Positions 1-8,132 of a DNA stretch of 64,000 nucleotides are shown here, one piece after another. The DNA comes from Pseudomonadota bacterium. GTDB lineage: Bacteria > Pseudomonadota > Alphaproteobacteria > Rhizobiales > Devosiaceae. Position numbers and translations under genes: made by a program. The notes beneath the pieces were generated by a model that searched no databases, was not told the DNA's origin, and saw only the letters and a list, made by a program, of their open reading frames with translations. Where the stretch lies: the NCBI GenBank assembly GCA_023391095.1, contig JAEWBN010000014.1:122939-186938 (forward strand), in the 5' to 3' direction. Every line of letters starts with the position of its first letter. The stretch's first letter is position 1.

Positions 1-1580
1 GCATCCCTGGCAACCTCGACCGCTTCATAAACCTGCCCTCGTCTCTGGTTTCAGAGGGGCGCAGCGAGGTTGTGACCATCGATACGCTGGTCAAGCTCTT
101 CTTCCACAAGATGTTTCCTGGGCACGAAGTGGTCGGTTCCGGGGCGTTCCGAGTCATTCGCGACAGCGAAATCGAAATCGATGACGAAGCGGCCGACCTT
201 GTTGTGGAGTTTGAGAGTGCCTTGCGCCAACGGCGCCGGGGGCAGGTGATCCGCCTCGAAATCGAGCGCACCATGCCAAGGGCGCTCAAGCGCCAGATCG
301 GCGAGCAGCTTGGTGTGAAGGAAGCGGACGTATTCGAAGTCCACGGGTTCCTTGGCTTGGCCGATGCGCGGAAGATCTGCGACATCGATCGCCCCGACCT
401 GAAATTCCCGCCCTATCTGGCCCGCTTTCCGGAGCGCATTCGGGACTATAACGGCGACAGCTTCGCCGCTATCCGCGCCAAGGATATTCTGGTCCATCAT
501 CCGTTCGAGAGTTTCGACGTCGTCGCCCAGTTCCTGATGCAGGCCGCTCGCGATCCGGATGTGGTGGCCATCAAGCAAACGCTGTATCGCACGTCTTCCG
601 ACAGCCCCATTGTCAAGGCGCTGGTTATGGCGGCGGAGGCTGGAAAGTCAGTGACTTGCCTTGTCGAGCTCAAGGCCAGGTTTGACGAAGAGGCCAATAT
701 TCGTTGGGCACGCGATCTGGAACGGGCAGGGGCCCAGGTCGTGTTCGGCTTCATTGAGCTCAAGACCCACGCCAAGATGAGCCAGGTGGTTCGGCGCGAG
801 AAGGGCAAGCTGGTCAGCTATTGCCACATCGGCACGGGCAACTATCACCCGATCACCGCCAAGATTTATACTGACCTGAGCTATTTCACGATTGACCCGG
901 CCATCACCCGGGACGTGGCCAGGGTGTTCAACTTCATCACCGGCTACGCCCGGCCGACCGAGCTTGAAACCATTGCGGTCTCGCCGGTCAACCTTCGTCA
1001 AACGCTGGTGGACAATATTGCGCGCGAGATCGAACTGGCGCGCAGCGGACAGCCAGCGTCCATCTTGCTCAAGATGAACTCACTGGTTGATCCACAAGTG
1101 ATCGATGCCCTCTACGACGCCAGCCAGGCCGGAGTGAAGGTCGATCTCATCGTGCGCGGCATTTGCTGTCTGCGGTCCGGTATCCCGGGTTTCTCGGACA
1201 ATATTCGCGTGAAATCGGTGGTCGGCCGCTTCCTCGAACATAGCCGCATCTACTGCTTCGGTAATGGCGAAGCCATGCCCTCCAGCCGTGCCAAGGTCTA
1301 CATTTCTTCCGCAGACCTGATGGGGCGCAACCTCGACGGTCGGGTGGAAGTCATGGTGCCTATTCTCAACAAGACCGTGCACAAGCAGATCCTCGATCAG
1401 ATCATGGTTGCCTATCTCAAGGACAATCAGCAAAGTTGGGATGTGTTGCCCGATGGAAGCTCCCACCGTGTCCGGCTTGCCGAAGGTGAGGAACCGTTCA
1501 ACGCGCACGACTATTTCATGACCAACCCGTCGCTCTCGGGGCGAGGGAGCGCGGGCATGGTTGAGACTGACGAGGGTTAA
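1..1580 (+). CDS. ppk: Polyphosphate kinase 1, 5' end cut off by the window
   Basis: PPK1 reversibly moves the terminal phosphate of ATP onto long-chain polyphosphate. The reading frame is open from base 3 (it reads IPGNLDRFINLP at once), so the start lies upstream of the window. The GTG at 72 is internal. The histidine region is intact: the THAKM stretch (His codon 768-770) and the following HIGTGN stretch (His codon 825-827) match the phospho-acceptor region of the family, and an HSRIYCF motif lies near 1237-1257. About 525 residues are visible of the usual 700 or so, so the N-terminal and head domains are mostly missing from view. The next gene, ppx, starts 2 nt after the stop, giving a synthesis/degradation pair. 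Confidence 0.96.
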   Translation, partial: IPGNLDRFINLPSSLVSEGRSEVVTIDTLVKLFFHKMFPGHEVVGSGAFRVIRDSEIEIDDEAADLVVEFESALRQRRRGQVIRLEIERTMPRALKRQIGEQLGVKEADVFEVHGFLGLADARKICDIDRPDLKFPPYLARFPERIRDYNGDSFAAIRAKDILVHHPFESFDVVAQFLMQAARDPDVVAIKQTLYRTSSDSPIVKALVMAAEAGKSVTCLVELKARFDEEANIRWARDLERAGAQVVFGFIELKTHAKMSQVVRREKGKLVSYCHIGTGNYHPITAKIYTDLSYFTIDPAITRDVARVFNFITGYARPTELETIAVSPVNLRQTLVDNIAREIELARSGQPASILLKMNSLVDPQVIDALYDASQAGVKVDLIVRGICCLRSGIPGFSDNIRVKSVVGRFLEHSRIYCFGNGEAMPSSRAKVYISSADLMGRNLDGRVEVMVPILNKTVHKQILDQIMVAYLKDNQQSWDVLPDGSSHRVRLAEGEEPFNAHDYFMTNPSLSGRGSAGMVETDEG

Positions 1581-1582
1581 GC

Positions 1583-3121
1583 TTGGTCAAATTCTGGGGC
1601 GTCGACGCCGATCCCACCGCGCAGGGCCGTATAAAGGGTGCGCGTCCCGTGGCCGTGCTCGATATCGGGTCCAACTCCGTGCGCCTTGTGGTTTATGAGC
1701 GCCACGCCCGCGCCTTGACGCCGCTTTATAACGAGAAGTCCGCTTGCGCCCTCGGCCGCGGCATGGCGCAGACGGGAAGACTGGCTGAAGACAACATGGC
1801 CAAGGCGCTTGAAGCGATGAAACGCTTCGCCCTCGTGGCCAAGATGATGCGTGTCGGCAAGACTGTGGTGCTGGCCACGTCGGCTGTGAGAGACGCGAAA
1901 AACCGCGAGGAGTTCGTCTCGCTGGTCGCTGACATCATGGAGACGCCGGTGCGTGTCCTGAGTGGCGAGGAAGAGGCGCACTTTGCGGCGCTCGGTGTCT
2001 TTGCCGGCATCCCCGGTTTTTCCGGCGTCGTGGGCGATCTGGGCGGTGGTAGCCTCGAACTTTCGGCTATCTCGGGCGGCACGGACTATAATGGGCAGTC
2101 CTTCGAACTCGGAGTTATCCGGCTTCAGGACGAAGCCAACGGCCAGCCGCTCCAGGCGGCAAAGCTCGTGCGCGCGAATCTGATCGGTTCGCTCCTGCCC
2201 GCCTTTCCCTCGGGCGGGCAGTTCGCCGCGATTGGGGGCACATGGCGCTCCCTTGCAAAGCTCCATCAGGCGCAGAAGGATTACCCGCTTCACATGGTGC
2301 AGGACTATGTGGTGCGAGCCGCAGACATGATCGCGTTCTGCGACGATATCGTCGCGGCAAATTCCCTGAAGTCGTATCGTGGGTCGGGAAGCGTGAGCAG
2401 TTCCCGGCGCGAACTCGTGCCGTTTGGTGCAGCTGTCCTGTCTGAAGTGCTCAAGGCGGGGCAATTCGAAAGCGTCGTGTTCTCAGCGCTCGGCGTGCGT
2501 GAGGGATTCCTCTACGAAATGCTCGATGACCGTGAGAAGTCCAAGGACCCACTGGTCCAAGGATCCGGGGAACTGTCCGTTCTTCGCTCGCGCTCGCCGG
2601 CACATGCTGACGACCTGATCGAGTTTACAAGCCAGTATCTTGAGGCCGCCGAACTCATCGAAACGCCCTCCGAGTTGCGCCTGCGCAAGGTTGCGTGCCT
2701 ATTGTCGGACATTGCCTGGCGCACGCATCCCGACTATCGGGCCGCTCAAAGCGTCGACACCATTGCCTATGGTTCGCTCACCGGCATAGACCATCCGGGC
2801 CGGGCATTTCTGGCGCAGGTCATGGCAGTGCGCTATGATGGCGCCAAGAGCAAGGTTGCTGCGCCGCTGGTCCCCCTGGGATCGACGAACCTTACGACCC
2901 GTGCGCGCCTCCTGGGCGCACTTTTCCGCGTGGCCTATCCGATGACGGCGGCCATGCCCGGAATTTTGCCAAGGGTTCGTCTACGCGTGAGTGGCAAGGC
3001 GCTGGTTTTGCACCTGCCCGCAGACCTTGCCTTTCTTGGCGGCGACCATCTGCGAAATCGGCTCCGGCAATTTGCCGACATTGCAGGACACAGCGACAGC
3101 AGGATCGAAATCGAGCCGTAA
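1583..3121 (+). CDS. ppx: Exopolyphosphatase (Ppx/GppA family)
   Basis: 512 residues starting at TTG 1583, 2 nt after the ppk stop, so the two are almost certainly co-transcribed. Ppx/GppA phosphatases release phosphate from polyphosphate ends or hydrolyse pppGpp. The N-terminal half has the ASKHA phosphate-binding loops: AVLDIGSNSVRLVVY near residue 26 and GDLGGGSLEL near residue 150. The C-terminal 200 residues form the helical extension typical of full-length Ppx. A TTG start is unusual, but no better in-frame start precedes the conserved region. Pairing with ppk favours polyphosphate rather than pppGpp as the main substrate; that is inference from context. Confidence 0.9.
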   Translation: MVKFWGVDADPTAQGRIKGARPVAVLDIGSNSVRLVVYERHARALTPLYNEKSACALGRGMAQTGRLAEDNMAKALEAMKRFALVAKMMRVGKTVVLATSAVRDAKNREEFVSLVADIMETPVRVLSGEEEAHFAALGVFAGIPGFSGVVGDLGGGSLELSAISGGTDYNGQSFELGVIRLQDEANGQPLQAAKLVRANLIGSLLPAFPSGGQFAAIGGTWRSLAKLHQAQKDYPLHMVQDYVVRAADMIAFCDDIVAANSLKSYRGSGSVSSSRRELVPFGAAVLSEVLKAGQFESVVFSALGVREGFLYEMLDDREKSKDPLVQGSGELSVLRSRSPAHADDLIEFTSQYLEAAELIETPSELRLRKVACLLSDIAWRTHPDYRAAQSVDTIAYGSLTGIDHPGRAFLAQVMAVRYDGAKSKVAAPLVPLGSTNLTTRARLLGALFRVAYPMTAAMPGILPRVRLRVSGKALVLHLPADLAFLGGDHLRNRLRQFADIAGHSDSRIEIEP

Positions 3122-3128
3122 AGCGACG

Positions 3129-4298
3129 TTATTCGGCCGCTTCCGCTTGATCGATCTTGAACTCGATGACGCCCTTGCGTGTAGCTGCAAGGCCGATGCG
3201 GCCATGCTTGATCGCCAGAGCTTTTTCTCCGAATAACTTGCGCCGCCAGCCCTTGAGGGCGGGCACGTCCGCCTCATCGTCGAGAACGAGGGCATCGATC
3301 TCATCCGATGTCGCTATGATACGCGCCGCAACACCGTGTTGCTCGGACACGGCTTTCAGGAGTACTCGAACCAAATCACCGACTGCGCCCTTGGGTGATG
3401 GCCCGCGGTAGCGCTCCGGCATGGTGGGCAGAGCGGATTTGGGCAGCGCTTCCACCTCTTTTAGCAACCCGATGATCTCGGCGGCCGCAGAGCTGCGTCC
3501 AAAGCCTCGCGGCACAGCGCGAAGCTTGTCAAAGGCCTCGGGGCTAAGAGGGCGCTGGGTCGCCAGTTCCCCCAGGACGTCGTCCTTGAGAATGCGGCTG
3601 CGCGGCTGGTCAGTATCCTGCGCCCTCTGCTCACGCCAGCGAGCCAGGACCTTCAACGCCGCCAAATCCCTTGGACGGTTCAGCTTCATCTTGAGCCGTT
3701 CCCAGGCCTGCTCGGGCTGCACCACATAAGTGTCGACGCTGCGCAAGGTGGTTAGTTCGTCCTCCACCCAATCCCAGCGGCGCGTCGCCTCCACCTGGCT
3801 CCTGAGTTCGCGATAGATATCGCGCAGATAGGTGACATCCGCGAGGGCGTAGACCCGCTGCTTTTCGCTCAGCGGACGGGCGGACCAATCGGTGAAGCGC
3901 GATGACTTATCGAGCTCAACTTTGCAAATGGCGCGCACAAGGCTGTCATATGAGGCGCTGTCGCCAAAGCCGCAAACGCTCGCAGCGATTTGTGTATCGA
4001 AGATATTGTGCGGCACCGCGCCGGTCAGCTTGACGAAAATCTCGATGTCTTGGCGAGCCGCATGGAATACCTTCGTGACGTTCGGGTTCGCCAGAAGTGC
4101 AAAAAAGGGCGCCAGTTTGATTTCTGGAGCGAGCGGGTCGATCAGGACCGCTTCGTCATCCGTCGCGACCTGAATCAGGCATAGGCGCGGCCAATACGTT
4201 GTCTCGCGCAGGAACTCGGTATCGACCGTAACAAATTCAAACTGTGCAGCCCGTTCGCAGAACTCTGCGAGCGCATCTGTGGAAACTATCGGGTCCAT
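3129..4298 (-). CDS. rnd: Ribonuclease D
   Basis: 389 residues, a 3'-5' exoribonuclease that trims tRNA precursors. The DEDDy exonuclease domain occupies roughly residues 5-205: Asp26/Glu28 in VDTEFL, an Asp in the HAARQDIEIF block, and the third motif in ALADVTYL. An HRDC domain follows (about residues 210-290), with a second weaker helical repeat after it. The frame is open for 65 more codons upstream, but the ATG at 4298 starts just before the conserved domain and has GGAAG about 8 nt in front. It is convergent with ppx (7 nt apart) and divergent from aspS. Confidence 0.93.
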   Translation of the reverse strand: MDPIVSTDALAEFCERAAQFEFVTVDTEFLRETTYWPRLCLIQVATDDEAVLIDPLAPEIKLAPFFALLANPNVTKVFHAARQDIEIFVKLTGAVPHNIFDTQIAASVCGFGDSASYDSLVRAICKVELDKSSRFTDWSARPLSEKQRVYALADVTYLRDIYRELRSQVEATRRWDWVEDELTTLRSVDTYVVQPEQAWERLKMKLNRPRDLAALKVLARWREQRAQDTDQPRSRILKDDVLGELATQRPLSPEAFDKLRAVPRGFGRSSAAAEIIGLLKEVEALPKSALPTMPERYRGPSPKGAVGDLVRVLLKAVSEQHGVAARIIATSDEIDALVLDDEADVPALKGWRRKLFGEKALAIKHGRIGLAATRKGVIEFKIDQAEAAE

Positions 4299-4485
4299 AC
4301 CGGCTTCCGTCCAAAAAAAGTCATCATCGTTCCTAGCAGGTGTCGCAGGAATGCTCCACCGCCGATTTTCCTTGCAGTAAACCGGTGAATGCCGATAGGA
4401 CCCGCCGCTTGACAAGCGGGGTGTGCCATGCGCTTTTCCCGCCCAAGATTTCGGTCTTTTTTCCTTGCAAACCCTGAGTATCGAC

Positions 4486-6276
4486 ATGACCATACATCGC
4501 TATCGCACCCACACCTGTGGCGCCCTCACGGCAGGCGATGCGGGCAATAATGTCCGACTCAGCGGCTGGGTACACCGCGTGCGCGACCATGGCGGGTTGC
4601 TGTTCATCGATCTGCGCGACCATTACGGCATGACACAATGCGTGGTGGACCCGGATTCGCCCGCGTTCGCAGCCGTTGAAAAAGTCCGCTCCGAGTGGGT
4701 CATCCGCATCGACGGCGATGTGAAGTTGCGCGACGCGGCTGCCGTGAACCCCAACCTGCCGACAGGCCAGGTGGAGGTGTTCATTCGCGAAATCGAGGTT
4801 CTTTCTGTCGCCAAGGAACTTCCGCTACCGGTGTTCGGTGATCAGGACTACCCCGAAGATATCCGCCTGCGGTATCGCTTCCTGGATCTGCGTCGCGAGA
4901 AGCTGCATAACAACATCGTCAAGCGCACCAAGATCATCTCGTCCATGCGCGCTGGCATGGGGGAGGCGGGCTTTACGGAGTTTTCGACACCCATCCTGAC
5001 CGCCTCGTCGCCAGAAGGCGCCCGCGACTTCCTCGTGCCGAGCCGTATCCACCCCGGCAAGTTCTTCGCACTTCCGCAGGCGCCGCAGCAGTATAAGCAG
5101 CTCCTGATGGTGGCCGGTTTCGACCGCTACTTCCAGGTCGCACCATGCTTCCGTGATGAAGACCCACGCGCTGATCGTCTTCCCGGCGAGTTTTACCAGC
5201 TCGACCTTGAGATGAGCTTTGTCACGCAGGAAGATGTCTGGAACACCGTTGAGCCGGTCATCACCGAGGTTTTCGAGAAATTCGCGGATGGCAAGCGGGT
5301 AACCAAGGGCTGGCCGCGCATTCCATATGACACGGCCATCCGCAAGTATGGCTCGGATAAGCCCGACCTGCGCAACCCGATCGAAATCCAGGCCGTTACC
5401 GAGCACTTTGCCGGTTCTGGCTTCAAGGTCTTCGCAAATCAGATCGAAGCGGACCCGAAGGTGGAAGTTTGGGCAATCCCGGCCAAGAACAGGGCCGGCG
5501 CCGAGCCTATCGGCCGTGCATTCTGCGATCGCATGAATGCGTGGGCCCAGGGTGAGGGTCAGCCCGGACTGGGCTACGTCTTCTTCAAGGATGGCGCCGG
5601 CTCGGGCCCGATCGCCAAGAATATCGGCGAAGAGCGGACCGCAGCACTCAAGACGCAACTGGGTCTTGATGACGGCGACGCAGTGTTCTTTGTGGCTGGC
5701 CGTCCAGAGAAATTCTACAAGTTCGCGGGCGAGGCACGCACCAAGGTTGGCACCGATCTTGGCGTGGTGGATACCGAGCAGTTTGCGCTGTGCTGGATCG
5801 TTGACTTCCCGTTCTACGAGTGGAGCGAGGAAGAAAAGCGTCTCGACTTCGCACACAACCCGTTCTCGATGCCGCAGGGCGGTCTCGAAGGCCTGAACGG
5901 ATCCGATCCGTTGTCGCTCAAGGCCTACCAGTATGACGCCGTGTGCAATGGCTACGAAATCGCCTCCGGTTCGATCCGTAACCAGGAGCCGGAAACCATG
6001 GTCAAGGCGTTCGAACTCACCGGAAAATCGCGTCAGGAAGTGGAGGAGCAGTTTGGCGGGCTCTATCGGGCATTCCAGTATGGCGCTCCGCCGCATGGTG
6101 GTGCCGCTTTCGGCATCGACCGCATAGTCATGCTGTTGTGCGGCGTGCAGAACCTGCGTGAAATCACGGCCTTCCCGATGAACCAGCAGGCGGAAGACCT
6201 ACTGATGGGCGCGCCGAGCCCGGCAGATAATAAGCAACTGCGCGAACTGAGCATTCGGCTTAACGTTCAGAGCTGA
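4486..6276 (+). CDS. aspS: Aspartyl-tRNA synthetase, probably non-discriminating (Asp/Asn)
   Basis: 596 residues, a class II synthetase of bacterial type: anticodon-binding OB domain (about residues 1-110), class II catalytic core with the GAD insertion in the middle (about 290-420), and the C-terminal motif 3 FGIDRIVMLL. It charges tRNA-Asp. In the OB domain it reads RDHGG, with His35 at the position where non-discriminating enzymes carry His and the E. coli type carries Leu. It may therefore also mischarge tRNA-Asn, to be corrected by GatCAB. The start is the ATG at 4486. The 21 extra open codons upstream run through the promoter region, which holds a TTGACA at 4409-4414 inside a small hairpin. 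Confidence 0.96.
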   Translation: MTIHRYRTHTCGALTAGDAGNNVRLSGWVHRVRDHGGLLFIDLRDHYGMTQCVVDPDSPAFAAVEKVRSEWVIRIDGDVKLRDAAAVNPNLPTGQVEVFIREIEVLSVAKELPLPVFGDQDYPEDIRLRYRFLDLRREKLHNNIVKRTKIISSMRAGMGEAGFTEFSTPILTASSPEGARDFLVPSRIHPGKFFALPQAPQQYKQLLMVAGFDRYFQVAPCFRDEDPRADRLPGEFYQLDLEMSFVTQEDVWNTVEPVITEVFEKFADGKRVTKGWPRIPYDTAIRKYGSDKPDLRNPIEIQAVTEHFAGSGFKVFANQIEADPKVEVWAIPAKNRAGAEPIGRAFCDRMNAWAQGEGQPGLGYVFFKDGAGSGPIAKNIGEERTAALKTQLGLDDGDAVFFVAGRPEKFYKFAGEARTKVGTDLGVVDTEQFALCWIVDFPFYEWSEEEKRLDFAHNPFSMPQGGLEGLNGSDPLSLKAYQYDAVCNGYEIASGSIRNQEPETMVKAFELTGKSRQEVEEQFGGLYRAFQYGAPPHGGAAFGIDRIVMLLCGVQNLREITAFPMNQQAEDLLMGAPSPADNKQLRELSIRLNVQS

Positions 6277-6288
6277 GCATTTCCCTCC

Positions 6289-6326
6289 AATCCTCAGGGG
6301 GCTGCAAGGATCGCCTCCTGAGGATT
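6289..6326 (+). terminator. Hairpin downstream of aspS
   Basis: Perfect 10-bp inverted repeat AATCCTCAGG (6289-6298) and CCTGAGGATT (6317-6326), 12 nt after the aspS stop. No T-run follows, so termination efficiency is uncertain. Confidence 0.5.
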
Positions 6327-6352
6327 TGCGTGCTCCGTCAAATTAATCAGCG

Positions 6353-6367
6353 TTAATGCTCCGTTAA
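6353..6367 (+). promoter_or_regulatory. CtrA-type box in front of the EAL gene
   Basis: TTAA (6353-6356), seven bases, TTAA (6364-6367): the full CtrA consensus TTAA-N7-TTAA, ending 36 bp before the EAL start codon. A further TTAA at 6343 makes a second half-site spaced by 6. This matches the family consensus exactly; binding itself is inferred. Confidence 0.6.
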
Positions 6368-6403
6368 AGGCTGAATTGGTATCGCAGTGGTTCAGACCAC
6401 GCG

Positions 6404-8032
6404 ATGCGGATTCGGCATGTGAGAGCCAGACTGCCCCATGTCCTGATGCTGATTGGTGCAATATTGTCCTTTGCACCGATAGTGGCGGTCGACCATCTGC
6501 TGGATGCCTATGTGCGCTATCGGGAAAAAGCTGTTTCCCAAGAGTTCGTTACGGCCATAGGCTCGCAAATCAATGCAGCTGCACTAGACGGCGTCAGCGC
6601 GCTGCGACAGGTGGTGGCCGATAGTCCATCGCTTTGCACGCCAACCTTTGTCACGCTCGCCCAGGACGCTATCGAGCGCAGCATAAACCTCAAGCAATTC
6701 CTGGTCGAAAATTTCGACGGAGTACAATATTGTGATGCCTTTGGCCGGGCTGTTGGCTATTCGCCGCTCTCCGAGCCGCAGCCGGTTCCGGGCCTGACGG
6801 AAACCATCTCCGTGGTAAAGCTGGGCGACATGCCCATGCCGGCGCTCAAGATCACCCAGACACTGGGTGAAACCCGCCGCATTTCAACCTTTGTGCCGTT
6901 GCTTGGACAGTCTGAGACCGCGCTTCTGGCATCAATACGGAGTTCCGGCTTTCTGCGCGTCACGCTGACCAGCGGCCTCAACATTCTGACGGTGGGCGAC
7001 GCAGGCCAGTTTGACCTCCGGGCAAATTCTGCCAATTACGTCGGCGCCTTTGGTTTTGCGGGCCAGCTTCCGATCCGAGTGGAATATGCGGCGCCATTTG
7101 CCATGGTCCGCGCAGGCTATGCCGATCTCAACGTTGCCTTCACGGTCATCGCGTGCATTGCAAGCGCCGTCATGCTGCTGTTCATCCTCAATTCGGTTCG
7201 CCAGACCCGCGTGCCATCCTTTGACCTCGAACGCGCGATCGGGCGAAACGAAATCAAGCCGTATTACCAGCCGGTCATAAACCTGCGTACGGGAAGCCTT
7301 GTCGGATGCGAGGTGCTTTGCCGGTGGGAAAAGCCGAACGGGCAGGTGGTTCCGCCAGGGGCATTCATCGACTATGCGGAAGCCAGCGGGTTGGCCATTC
7401 CGATGACCCTGTCGCTTATGCAGCAAGTCAAGAACGACCTCGGTGATTTGTGCCGGACGATGCCGGAACTCAAAATCTCCATCAACCTCTTTGAGGGTCA
7501 CTTCCGCGACGGCGGCATTGTCGACGATGTGCAGGCAATTTTCGGGGACTCGCCCATTCAATATGGGCAGTTGGTGTTTGAGATTACCGAGCGCCAACCC
7601 CTGGCCAATAATCTGGCCACAACAAACGTCATTTCAGGCCTGCATGCCCTGGGCGCGCGGCTGGCTATGGATGATGCCGGGACAGGCCATTCCAACCTGG
7701 CCTATCTCGCCACCCTCGGCTTTGATGTGATCAAAATCGACCGGGTGTTCGTCGACATGATCAAACCTGGCACGACGCACGTGCCAGTGCTGGACGGGCT
7801 CATCGCGATGGCCATGGATCTTGATTGCGAGATCGTTGCGGAGGGCGTGGAAACCGAGGAGCAGGCAATCTATCTCCGGTCCCGTGGCGTGATCCAGGCA
7901 CAGGGCTATATTTTTGCTCCAGCGCTACGCGTGGCGGCGTTCAAGGAGCTGGCGCTTGCCCTTCACGCGGCAACCGAGCCTCGTGCGCCAAGACTGAATA
8001 CCGATGGTGAGGGCGTTGCCACGGCGGCCTGA
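6404..8032 (+). CDS. Membrane c-di-GMP phosphodiesterase with periplasmic CSS-like domain and EAL domain
   Basis: 542 residues. Order: TM helix (about 12-30); periplasmic domain with two cysteines, Cys78 and Cys110, in the pattern of the CSS-motif domain of PdeC-like enzymes; second TM (about 245-265); EAL domain (about 275-515). The catalytic motifs look complete: EVL variant of EAL (CEVLCRW), FEITER, DDAGTG in place of DDFGTG, IKID, EGVETEEQ and QGY. It probably hydrolyses c-di-GMP, with activity set by the redox state of the periplasmic cysteine pair as known for CSS-domain enzymes. No GGDEF domain is present. It stands alone between aspS and maeB, with a CtrA box upstream and a hairpin downstream. 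Confidence 0.88.
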   Translation: MRIRHVRARLPHVLMLIGAILSFAPIVAVDHLLDAYVRYREKAVSQEFVTAIGSQINAAALDGVSALRQVVADSPSLCTPTFVTLAQDAIERSINLKQFLVENFDGVQYCDAFGRAVGYSPLSEPQPVPGLTETISVVKLGDMPMPALKITQTLGETRRISTFVPLLGQSETALLASIRSSGFLRVTLTSGLNILTVGDAGQFDLRANSANYVGAFGFAGQLPIRVEYAAPFAMVRAGYADLNVAFTVIACIASAVMLLFILNSVRQTRVPSFDLERAIGRNEIKPYYQPVINLRTGSLVGCEVLCRWEKPNGQVVPPGAFIDYAEASGLAIPMTLSLMQQVKNDLGDLCRTMPELKISINLFEGHFRDGGIVDDVQAIFGDSPIQYGQLVFEITERQPLANNLATTNVISGLHALGARLAMDDAGTGHSNLAYLATLGFDVIKIDRVFVDMIKPGTTHVPVLDGLIAMAMDLDCEIVAEGVETEEQAIYLRSRGVIQAQGYIFAPALRVAAFKELALALHAATEPRAPRLNTDGEGVATAA

Positions 8033-8081
8033 GGCCGATAAATCGAGCCTCGCCAAACCTGAATGGGTATCGGCCCTTTTC
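8033..8081 (+). terminator. Terminator-like hairpin after the EAL gene
   Basis: Arms GGCCGATA (8033-8040) and TATCGGCC (8068-8075), perfect 8 bp with a long loop, followed by CTTTTCTTCC. It begins right after the stop codon. Confidence 0.5.
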
Positions 8082-8132
8082 TTCCGCGGCGTTTGATGGC
8101 ACCAACACGGCCAACTGGCCGGGAGAGTAGGC

